From positions 1 to 18,262 of the forward strand of contig CAZLNE010000035.1 of NCBI GenBank assembly GCA_964560975.1: a DNA stretch of 18,262 nt. The letters are read 5' to 3'. A program made the translations under genes and the position numbers. Source of the DNA: JAAZLA01 sp964560975 (lineage in GTDB: Bacteria > Spirochaetota > Spirochaetia > Treponematales > Treponemataceae). Shown here in pieces: positions 7,433 through 13,821 of this stretch. Position 1 is the stretch's first letter; the number at the start of each line of letters is the position of its first letter. A model generated the notes under the pieces. It did no database searches and was not told the origin of the DNA. It saw nothing but the letters and a program-made list of their open reading frames with translations.

Positions 7433-9463
7433 TTACTCCCGTTCCCACAAAGGAAGGCTCAAAAAGTCATAACTTTCTTTCATCCACTTCCCTCCTGATC
7501 TTAAATCCATGACTCTTCCATCTATAAGGTGTTTCCATCTTCCCGCAGGAAGATAATATTCAACCTCGTTTGTCTCACTAAATACAGGAGCCGCAAGTAT
7601 TGAGGAGCCCAGCATGTACTGTCTGTCCAAATGTGTACAAGCAGGGTCATGCGGAAATTCGAGCATCATCGCTCGAAGCACAGGAATTCCCCTCTCATGA
7701 GCTTCTTGAGCGGCCGTCATTAGTTGCGGTTTTATATTCTCTTTTATCTTCACAAAAACACGGGCTACATCTGCCGATTCTTCATCTACCGACCACGGAA
7801 CACGATAAGAATTGCTGCCATGAAGACGGCTATGAGAAGAAAGAAGTCCAAAGGCAAGCCAGCGCTTAAAAAGAGAGGGTGGAGGATTGCCTTCAAACCC
7901 GCCTATATCATGACTCCAATACCCAAAACCGCTCAAGCCCAACGAAAGGCCGCCCCGAAGCGTTTCTGCCATAGATTCAAAAGTTGATTCACAGTCGCCT
8001 CCCCAGTGTACTGGAAACTGCTGGCATCCTGCTGTTGCCGAGCGTGCAAAAAGACAGGCATTGCCCTTTCCTTTTTTTCTTTCAAGTAAGTCGAAGACAC
8101 ATTTATTGTAAGCAAATGTATAGTAATTATGCATTTTTATGGGATCTGAACCGTCAAAGTATACTCCGTCTTCCGGAATTCTCTCCCCAAAATCGGTTTT
8201 AAATGCATCTACACCCATATCAATCAAGGTCTCTAGTTTAGATGCATACCAGGCACAGGCTCCAGGATTAGTAAAATCTACAACAGCCATTCCTGACTGC
8301 CAAAGATCTGTCTGCCACACTGAACCGTCTGTCTTTTTAATAAAATATCCTTTTTCGCAGCCTTCTTTAAAAAGTTCTGATTGCTGTGCTATATATGAAT
8401 TAATCCAGACACAAACTTTTAATCCCTTTCTATGAAGCCGCTCGATGAGCCCTTTAGGATCCGGGAAAGTTTCACTGTCCCATACAAAGTCGCTCCAATG
8501 AAAACCCTTCATCCAAAAGCAGTCAAAGTGAAACACACTCAAAGGAATATTCCGCTCTGCCATGCCGTCTATAAAATGCATGACTGTTTTTTCATCATAA
8601 TTTGTCGTAAACGATGTAGAAAGCCACAAGCCATAGGTCCATTCAGGTAAAAGAGGAGGGCGCCCAGTAAGGGCTGTGTAACGCTCCAAAATCTGCTTTG
8701 GTTCCGGTCCATAAATAATAAAATAATCCAATTCTTCTCCGGGAACAGAAAATTGAACCCTCGAAACCTTTTCGCTGGCTGCTTCAAAGGAAACCTTTCC
8801 TGGATTATTTACAAAAACACCATAACCCTTATTGGTCATGTAAAAAGGAATGTTCTTATAGGCTTGTTCACTTGCAGTTCCGCCATCAGCATTCCAAGTA
8901 TCTATAGTTTGACCATTTTTAACGAAGGCGCCAAATCTTTCTCCAAGACCGTAGACATATTCTCCGACACCAAGGCTTAATTCATCCTTTACAAAGGCTT
9001 TAGTATTTGAATTAAACATATGCTGAATAGGAGCCTCATGTTCAAGCATGTATCCTGCAGACTTGCTTTCGCTTTTTGTTAGAAGCTTGTTATGTGCCTT
9101 ATACTCGACCTTCCAAGGACCATCTCTAGTAACACAGACTTCAAGCGCTCCCGTTTTTAACGATGCTGTTTTCTCATTTATAGTAATTTTTGAAGGAAAT
9201 TCATTAGTATTTAGTGTAAAAAAAGGACCTTTTTTTACAGTACCTTCAAAATGAGTCATTGTTACTCGTATTACATTTTCACAGGGAGAAGAATATTTTA
9301 TAGTCAGCAAGGGCATACCTAGGGTGTCACCCCGGGTTTTAACCCAACGGGATGGTGCATAAACAACTAGGCTTCCGTCTTTTTCTTCCACACTATAGGC
9401 ATGAACTGCATAGTTTGCACTAATAGCATCTTTGGTAACCCAAAATCCGTTAGTAAATTTCAT
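7433..9463 (-). CDS. yicI: GH31 alpha-xylosidase, YicI-like, C-terminally shortened
   Basis: A 676-residue GH31 glycoside hydrolase that should release alpha-xylose from the non-reducing end of isoprimeverose-type xyloglucan oligosaccharides. It matches E. coli YicI closely: nucleophile Asp424 in F-K-T-D-F-G-E-R-I-P (E. coli Asp416), acid/base Asp490 in H-W-G-G-D-C-E-S-T (Asp482), and the substrate-pocket W-I-N-S-Y-I-A-Q (353-360). The N-terminal beta domain and the barrel look complete, and no signal peptide is seen, so it should be cytoplasmic. E. coli YicI is 772 residues. This protein ends at F-L-S-L-P-L-W-E-R-E, just where the family continues into the C-terminal beta domain, so about 90 residues are missing. 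The ATG at 9463 has GGAGG four bases before it. A promoter lies at 9535-9563. No transporter or sugar regulator is adjacent. Confidence 0.9.
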   Translation of the reverse strand: MKFTNGFWVTKDAISANYAVHAYSVEEKDGSLVVYAPSRWVKTRGDTLGMPLLTIKYSSPCENVIRVTMTHFEGTVKKGPFFTLNTNEFPSKITINEKTASLKTGALEVCVTRDGPWKVEYKAHNKLLTKSESKSAGYMLEHEAPIQHMFNSNTKAFVKDELSLGVGEYVYGLGERFGAFVKNGQTIDTWNADGGTASEQAYKNIPFYMTNKGYGVFVNNPGKVSFEAASEKVSRVQFSVPGEELDYFIIYGPEPKQILERYTALTGRPPLLPEWTYGLWLSTSFTTNYDEKTVMHFIDGMAERNIPLSVFHFDCFWMKGFHWSDFVWDSETFPDPKGLIERLHRKGLKVCVWINSYIAQQSELFKEGCEKGYFIKKTDGSVWQTDLWQSGMAVVDFTNPGACAWYASKLETLIDMGVDAFKTDFGERIPEDGVYFDGSDPIKMHNYYTFAYNKCVFDLLERKKGKGNACLFARSATAGCQQFPVHWGGDCESTFESMAETLRGGLSLGLSGFGYWSHDIGGFEGNPPPSLFKRWLAFGLLSSHSRLHGSNSYRVPWSVDEESADVARVFVKIKENIKPQLMTAAQEAHERGIPVLRAMMLEFPHDPACTHLDRQYMLGSSILAAPVFSETNEVEYYLPAGRWKHLIDGRVMDLRSGGKWMKESYDFLSLPLWERE

Positions 9464-9529
9464 GTATCCTCCATAATTAAAGTAAGTACTTCCTAAAAAT
9501 TCACTTTTTTATCATCATAAGTCTTTGAT

Positions 9530-9563
9530 TATAGACTATACCCTGAGATATAAGACAAATCAA
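9530..9563 (-). promoter_or_regulatory. promoter for the alpha-xylosidase with a dyad over the -10 box
   Basis: On the minus strand TTGATT (9563-9558, four of six consensus bases) is 17 bases from TATAGT (9540-9535, five of six). The predicted start is near 9528, about 65 bases before the ATG. The -10 box is part of a perfect dyad, TATAG-A-CTATA (9530-9540), which could be an operator for a sugar-responsive repressor. An overlapping TATAAT (9533-9528) is an alternative -10, but its best -35 is 19 bases away. Confidence 0.5.
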
Positions 9564-9616
9564 CTGTAAGAATTTTACATTATTACTAAAATTATCCATC
9601 ATTTTCTTTTTTGAAA

Positions 9617-9653
9617 TTGCATTTATTGGAGATAAAGAGTATAATTGTATAAT
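9617..9653 (+). promoter_or_regulatory. probable promoter(s) for the seven-TM sensor gene
   Basis: Two perfect TATAAT hexamers lie eight bases apart (9640-9645 and 9648-9653). The first is 17 bases from TTGCAT (9617-9622, three of six consensus bases). The second has only a weak TTGGAG (9626-9631) at 16 bases. Predicted starts are near 9652 and 9660, so the G9 tract lies within the first 25 bases of the transcript. Confidence 0.5.
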
Positions 9654-9664
9654 TTTCCGTTAGC

Positions 9665-9673
9665 GGGGGGGGG
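9665..9673 (+). repeat. poly-G tract (G9) before the sensor gene start
   Basis: Nine consecutive G residues lie 12 bases upstream of the ATG at 9686. It is the only G or C run of this length in the window. It is also the only purine-rich sequence at a position where a ribosome site could be, because the ATTATCTAAAAC between it and the ATG has no AGGAG-like element. Length change by slipped-strand mispairing would alter the ribosome site or its spacing. Confidence 0.9.
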
Positions 9674-9685
9674 ATTATCTAAAAC

Positions 9686-11332
9686 ATGTTAAAAAAAAGA
9701 GTCCTTTTATTTACCTATCTCATATTAGCAATCTTTTGTACTATTTCTGTAACATTGTTGACTATGTGGGAGTATTCATACTCTTCACAAAATAGTACGC
9801 AAAAAGATCTTTTCAATAATAATTGGATTCTTACAATTGATGCACAAACATATTCAAATGTTTCTCTTACAACCTTTACCCTCCCAAAACTAAGCAAAAA
9901 TACTACTATAATCCTAAGAAATACACTTCCTAACGAAATTTCCTCAATAGATTCTTTATGGCTTCAAACTGTGTATTCAACCCTGGAAGTAAGTATAGAT
10001 GGAAACAAGATTTATTCTTACGGCTTGGATTTGGATAAAGAGAACATAAATGTTGGAAGCGGTTTCCATGTCATTCCATTTCCTGCAAACAGTGCTCAAA
10101 AAAATATTGAACTAACAATTACTACTACTGAGAAAGATGCTTTTTCGGCTTTTAAACCATTCTATATTCAGCGCTCTATACATACTCTTTCTTCTTTCTT
10201 ACGAAGATCTATCCTGCCGTTTACTAGTTCCGTTTTCCTTTGCTTTCTAGGTATTATTGGAACCATAGTTTGCATAGGCGCTCTTTTTCTTAAAAAGAAA
10301 ATTCTCCCGTTTTTTATCCTTTCTTTCTTTTCATTCTGGGTCGGTATGGGCGTATTAACAAATACAGATTTAATACAGATCTTTTCTTCAAACTTCACCA
10401 TAAATTCTTACCTGGAGTATGCAGCCCTCTATGCTTCAGCACTTTCGCTTATACTTTTTTTCGTTGTCAGTATAGCACAGAGCAAGTTTGAAAAAATTTC
10501 ATCCATTGCTTTAATTACTGCATTTTCCTTATTTTGTATTGTTTCTATTATACTTGAAAGGATGAACATCATTCATATTCATCAAACACTTTCATATTAT
10601 CAAATAATTTGTTCTGCAATGATGGTTTTTGGTCTGATAATATCTATACAGAAAATTATAACAAAAAATGGACGTATTCTTTTTTCTTCCTTGAGCTTTA
10701 CCTTTTTAATCTTTTTCTGCATCCTTGATTTAAGCCGTTATATTATACAAAAATATTTCTTACCGACTTATCCTCTTTTTTATACAAGCCTTCTTACCAT
10801 TGGTGTCATTATTTTTATAATTTCTGAACTTTTATTTTATTTTACCAGCATGCAGGCGGAAATTACAGGCCTTTTATCTGTACAAGAGCATACCTTTACC
10901 CCGTCAAATTATACGTTCCTGGCAAGCAAAAAAAAGATTGTTCAAACAGTGAACGAACTAAATAAAAATCATGTGTACTATACCTTTATTACTATTTCTT
11001 TTACAAATGTCCCGAATGATAAAGAAGCCTTTGTAAAGTATGGAAAAACAATTACCTCATTATTAAAAACCGTTTTCGATTGCTATGGCTTAATAAGTTA
11101 CTATGAAGATAACACCTTTGTTATTGTAGTATCCGAAGTTACAGAAACTAAACTTAAGCAGCTTATTAAAACTTTTAATCAATTACTCGAATATAAGTCT
11201 TTAAAACAAAGCTTTCCGCAGGTAAAAACCAGCATCGGCTATGCGTTCAGCTATGAGCCTAATTATAAATCATTCAAAGCTGTGTTCACTCTTGCTCAAC
11301 TAAGAAAAAACAGAAAACTTATTACATCTTAA
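9686..11332 (+). CDS. seven-TM (7TMR-DISM-like) sensor with degenerate GGDEF-like C-terminal domain
   Basis: A 548-residue membrane protein, probably a sensor. Residues 1-27 are an N-terminal membrane anchor or signal. Residues 40-165 are an extracytoplasmic, beta-rich domain containing E-V-S-I-D-G-N-K-I-Y, as in the carbohydrate-binding-like domains of 7TMR-DISM proteins. About seven TM helices follow (near 180-202, 206-224, 246-264, 271-290, 304-321, 331-349, 362-387). The tail (about 395-548) fits a GGDEF fold: an F-x-x-Y-G-L-I-S-Y-Y strand, then E-D-N-T-F (474-478) where GGDEF is expected, then T-S-I-G-Y-A-F (515-521) and a final L-A-Q-L-R-K-N-R. With the GGDEF loop lost, diguanylate cyclase activity is unlikely; a binding or signalling role is inferred. 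There is no normal ribosome site; a G9 tract precedes the start and an A8 run (9691-9698) covers codons 2-5. It stands alone between divergent and convergent genes. Confidence 0.75.
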   Translation: MLKKRVLLFTYLILAIFCTISVTLLTMWEYSYSSQNSTQKDLFNNNWILTIDAQTYSNVSLTTFTLPKLSKNTTIILRNTLPNEISSIDSLWLQTVYSTLEVSIDGNKIYSYGLDLDKENINVGSGFHVIPFPANSAQKNIELTITTTEKDAFSAFKPFYIQRSIHTLSSFLRRSILPFTSSVFLCFLGIIGTIVCIGALFLKKKILPFFILSFFSFWVGMGVLTNTDLIQIFSSNFTINSYLEYAALYASALSLILFFVVSIAQSKFEKISSIALITAFSLFCIVSIILERMNIIHIHQTLSYYQIICSAMMVFGLIISIQKIITKNGRILFSSLSFTFLIFFCILDLSRYIIQKYFLPTYPLFYTSLLTIGVIIFIISELLFYFTSMQAEITGLLSVQEHTFTPSNYTFLASKKKIVQTVNELNKNHVYYTFITISFTNVPNDKEAFVKYGKTITSLLKTVFDCYGLISYYEDNTFVIVVSEVTETKLKQLIKTFNQLLEYKSLKQSFPQVKTSIGYAFSYEPNYKSFKAVFTLAQLRKNRKLITS

Positions 11333-11346
11333 TAAGTACTTTTTAC

Positions 11347-11826
11347 TTAGAACACAAAGTTTTCTACGCATATACACTCGTTCTCTTCCGGCACTTGAAA
11401 CTTATTATTAAAAAATTTCAGCTTTTCATCGGTAAACAAAAAGGTAGTATCAGTTATTCCGTTTTGTCTTATATGTAAATTCCTTAATTGCCTCTCCTCA
11501 TCAATAGGAAAATATACCATTCGGACATCATTTATCCCGTTTTTAAACCTTTTAAAACAGTCATCTCTGTCCTTTTTTGTCCAAAAACCGAAATCAAACG
11601 CAACATCGATTCCCCGTTTAAGAAGGTTGTCTGCTATCCGGTATATCATTTCTATACATTTCTCAAGCTGCAGGTGAAAAACTGTACAATCAGGAGCTTC
11701 TCCAAAAAAATGAATCATCCATTCATCCGCATTAAAAATAAAAAAACCATGTTCTTTTTCAAGTTTTTTGCAAAACGTTGTTTTTCCCGAAGCAATTTTT
11801 CCGCAGCAAATTATTACTCTAGCCAT
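11347..11826 (-). CDS. small P-loop ATP-binding protein / kinase-like (AAA_33 type)
   Basis: A 159-residue single-domain P-loop protein of the adenylate-kinase-like fold. Walker A is G-K-I-A-S-G-K-T-T (9-17). N-A-D-E-W (32-36) is the usual substrate-side acidic motif, and V-A-F-D-F-G-F-W-T-K-K-D-R (75-87) with Asp78 is the Walker B-like strand and following helix typical of the AAA_33 group. The later segment Q-L-R-N-L-H-I-R-Q (112-120) resembles the lid that holds the arginines. Proteins of this type are often annotated simply as ATP-binding proteins; some phosphorylate small molecules, but the substrate here is unknown. The ATG at 11826 has only a weak AAAAGA before it. The gene converges on the sensor gene with 14 bases between stops and diverges from the GntR gene. 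No signal peptide or membrane segment is present. Confidence 0.8.
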   Translation of the reverse strand: MARVIICCGKIASGKTTFCKKLEKEHGFFIFNADEWMIHFFGEAPDCTVFHLQLEKCIEMIYRIADNLLKRGIDVAFDFGFWTKKDRDDCFKRFKNGINDVRMVYFPIDEERQLRNLHIRQNGITDTTFLFTDEKLKFFNNKFQVPEENECICVENFVF

Positions 11827-11908
11827 TCTTTTACTGTATCAAAGAAATTTAGTAATAACAAGGCAGTTTCAAACTCTTCTTTACAATCTAGCAAGTATAA
11901 ACTTAGTA

Positions 11909-11927
11909 TGCTATAATATTAATTATA
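11909..11927 (+). promoter_or_regulatory. extended -10 promoter with overlapping dyad before the GntR gene
   Basis: TGcTATAAT (11909-11917) is a perfect extended -10 element. The -35 candidate TAGCAA (11889-11894) is poor, as is common when the TG extension is present. The -10 is the left arm of a perfect inverted repeat, TATAAT (11912-11917) and ATTATA (11922-11927), around ATTA. This could be an autoregulatory operator for the GntR protein, but the repeat is all A/T and may be chance. The predicted start is near 11924, giving a leader of about 20 bases that contains the AGGGA ribosome site. Confidence 0.55.
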
Positions 11928-11942
11928 CGAAAAGGGAAGAAC

Positions 11943-12635
11943 ATGACGATCTCTGAGAAATTACCCAAAGAAAGTGCACGTGAATATGCAATTCGCGTTG
12001 TCAAAGAAAATATAGTATCATTAGAGTTGGTACCAGGAAGTCTGGTAAGTGAAAACGAAATTGCCCAACAGCTAGGACTATCAAGAACACCTGTACGCGA
12101 GGCCCTCATTGAACTTTCAAAAGCAAATATTGTTGAAACACTTCCTCAAAAAGGAAGCAGAATAGCTCTTATTGACTACGCGCTGGTAGAAGAATCACAA
12201 TTTCTTCGACTTGTATTAGAAAGTGCTGCTGTAAAACTTGTATGCGAAAATCATGCCGATTCCGACCTCTCTTATTTGAATGAAAATGTTGAACTCCAGG
12301 ATTTTTACATGAAAAAAGAAAATGCAGATAAGATCCTAAAACTGGATAACAGGTTTCATGAAGAAATTTTCAAACTTGCAACCAAGCACCGGTGCTATCA
12401 ATGGATGATGGACGGTATGATGGTTCACTTTGAACGCGTGCGTATTCTCAGTTTAAACATCGTTAAAGATTCCAGCATTATTTCGGATCATAAAAATATT
12501 CTTCAAGCAATTACACATAGAAATAGCGAAGAAGCAGTTTCCCTCATGACAAAACACCTGTCACGATACAAACTCGATGAAGAACTTATCTGCAGAGCAT
12601 TCCCGGACTACATCAAACAGGACACTAAGCTATAA
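11943..12635 (+). CDS. GntR-family transcriptional regulator, FadR/FCD subfamily
   Basis: A 230-residue cytoplasmic DNA-binding regulator. The N-terminal winged helix-turn-helix (about 10-77) includes L-V-P-G-S-L-V-S-E-N-E-I-A and L-G-L-S-R-T-P-V-R-E-A-L, the classic GntR recognition region. The C-terminal all-helical FCD ligand domain (about 85-215) keeps the expected metal or ligand residues: Asp135 and His139 in L-D-N-R-F-H-E-E-I-F, His183 in S-D-H-K-N-I-L, and His205 in M-T-K-H-L-S-R-Y. FCD regulators usually sense small carboxylic acids such as lactate, gluconate or other sugar acids, and act mostly as repressors. Its end overlaps the convergent anion permease by six bases, so that permease is a reasonable but unproven target. 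It probably also represses itself through the dyad at its -10 box. Confidence 0.9.
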   Translation: MTISEKLPKESAREYAIRVVKENIVSLELVPGSLVSENEIAQQLGLSRTPVREALIELSKANIVETLPQKGSRIALIDYALVEESQFLRLVLESAAVKLVCENHADSDLSYLNENVELQDFYMKKENADKILKLDNRFHEEIFKLATKHRCYQWMMDGMMVHFERVRILSLNIVKDSSIISDHKNILQAITHRNSEEAVSLMTKHLSRYKLDEELICRAFPDYIKQDTKL

Positions 12636-13772
12636 AAGAATTACTCTTAAAATCCAAACGAGAGGAATAAGTATAATCAAGAGCGCCGCATTCCAAAAGG
12701 TAAAAACAACCATATACGATTTAGTTCCTGTTTCCTTAGGTTCCGATGACGCTGAATACAGTTTATACGAAATAACACTTGCAAGCGATGCAATCAAAGT
12801 TCCCAAGCCGCCGACATTCACTCCAAGAAGCAGACTTTCCGCCTGATCTGTAAAACCTGAAAGAAGCAGAGCTGCAGGAACATTACTTATAATTTGACTT
12901 ACCCCAATTCCAGAAATATAGACAGAAAAACTTGTTTCAAGCATGCTTCCCAAAAAGACTGATATTGCCTCAACGTGCGACAAATTCTCTGTAAAAATGA
13001 AAAAACCGACAAAGGTCAACAATAAACTATAATCGATTCTCAAGATAACAGACCGTTCAAATATCAGCAGGTATATAACGGTAACTGCTAAACTCAACTT
13101 AAAATCAATTATTCTAAATACTGATAACAGAATGACCACTAATACAAGTGTTGTGATAATAACCTTTACGGGATTCTGCACCGAAATGTGATCCATTGTT
13201 ATTTCTTTTAAACTATTCTTTTTCTTTTGTGCCGCAGTAAAAATAGCCGCTAAAAGAAGAAAGAAAGAAGGTACACCTATGAGCAATGTGTTAGAAAAAA
13301 AGACATCCGGAGATATAGTAAAAAAAGAATACAAAAAAAGATTTTGAGGATTTCCCATCGGTGTAATACAGGAACCAAGGTTTGCTGCAATTGTCTCGAG
13401 AATTATAAGCATAGCGCTTGGTATACCGGAGCGCGAACACAGAATAATCGTGAGCGGCACAAAGGTTAACAATGCAACATCGTTTGTTACTGCCATTGAA
13501 ACAAAAAAAACAGCAAAAATAAGAGTACTATACAAGGACCTGATTGTTTTACATCTACGCAATAGAGATATAGCAAGTACATCCAGAACGTTGTACTTTC
13601 TAAAAGCAGAAACAACTGCCATAAGACAAAAAAGCAGGGCTAAAACCTTCCAATCAATTGCTTCCTCTACTGCTTTAATCGACGGCCTGAGGATAATTGT
13701 TGAAAAGAGCGCTAAAAAGAGCGCTATATATAAGACAATGTCTTTTTTGATGTGCTGAATAACTTTATTCAT
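12630..13772 (-). CDS. ArsB/SLC13-type anion permease
   Basis: An integral membrane transporter of the ion transporter superfamily (ArsB/NhaD, SLC13/CitMHS group), 380 residues from the ATG at 13772. I reject the upstream TTG at 13796 because it lies inside the carB terminator hairpin. Family marks are V-T-N-D-V-A-L-L-T-F-V-P (95-106), A-N-L-G-S-C-I-T-P-M-G-N-P-Q-N (130-144), and in the second half S-N-V-P-A-A (296-301) and G-V-N-V-G-G-L-G-T-L-I (317-327). The repeated asparagine/proline-rich loops fit the two inverted halves of this fold. About ten hydrophobic segments are visible. The substrate may be a dicarboxylate, citrate, sulfate or arsenite; it cannot be chosen from sequence. The ribosome site is poor, with AGGG only two bases before the ATG. 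No arsR, arsA or arsC is nearby, so arsenic resistance is not supported. Confidence 0.85.
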   Translation of the reverse strand: MNKVIQHIKKDIVLYIALFLALFSTIILRPSIKAVEEAIDWKVLALLFCLMAVVSAFRKYNVLDVLAISLLRRCKTIRSLYSTLIFAVFFVSMAVTNDVALLTFVPLTIILCSRSGIPSAMLIILETIAANLGSCITPMGNPQNLFLYSFFTISPDVFFSNTLLIGVPSFFLLLAAIFTAAQKKKNSLKEITMDHISVQNPVKVIITTLVLVVILLSVFRIIDFKLSLAVTVIYLLIFERSVILRIDYSLLLTFVGFFIFTENLSHVEAISVFLGSMLETSFSVYISGIGVSQIISNVPAALLLSGFTDQAESLLLGVNVGGLGTLIASLASVISYKLYSASSEPKETGTKSYMVVFTFWNAALLIILIPLVWILRVILL

Positions 13773-13781
13773 ACCCTGTAT

Positions 13782-13813
13782 AAAAAAAGCTGCCAAAACA
13801 TTGTTTTGACAGC
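13782..13813 (-). terminator. intrinsic terminator after carB
   Basis: On the minus strand, GCTGTCAAAAC (13813-13803) and GTTTTGGCAGC (13799-13789) form an 11-bp stem with one G-U pair and a three-base loop, followed by T7 (13788-13782). It begins eight bases after the carB stop. The T-run ends only nine bases before the ATG of the anion permease. Confidence 0.88.
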
Positions 13814-13821
13814 CTCTTCTC

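Noticed and set aside
11333..11349. Small hairpin (TAAGTA and TACTTA) between the sensor and kinase genes.
   Set aside because: Only six A/T-rich pairs and no T-run of useful length; too weak to call a terminator.
11488..11916. 142-codon open frame on the plus strand opposite the P-loop kinase.
   Set aside because: It is a shadow of the kinase gene: low-complexity, basic and aromatic composition, no recognisable domain, and the opposite strand has clear P-loop motifs.
13773..13796. TTG start at 13796 for the anion permease, adding eight residues.
   Set aside because: It lies within the stem of the carB terminator and has no ribosome site; the ATG at 13772 directly precedes a normal permease N-terminus.
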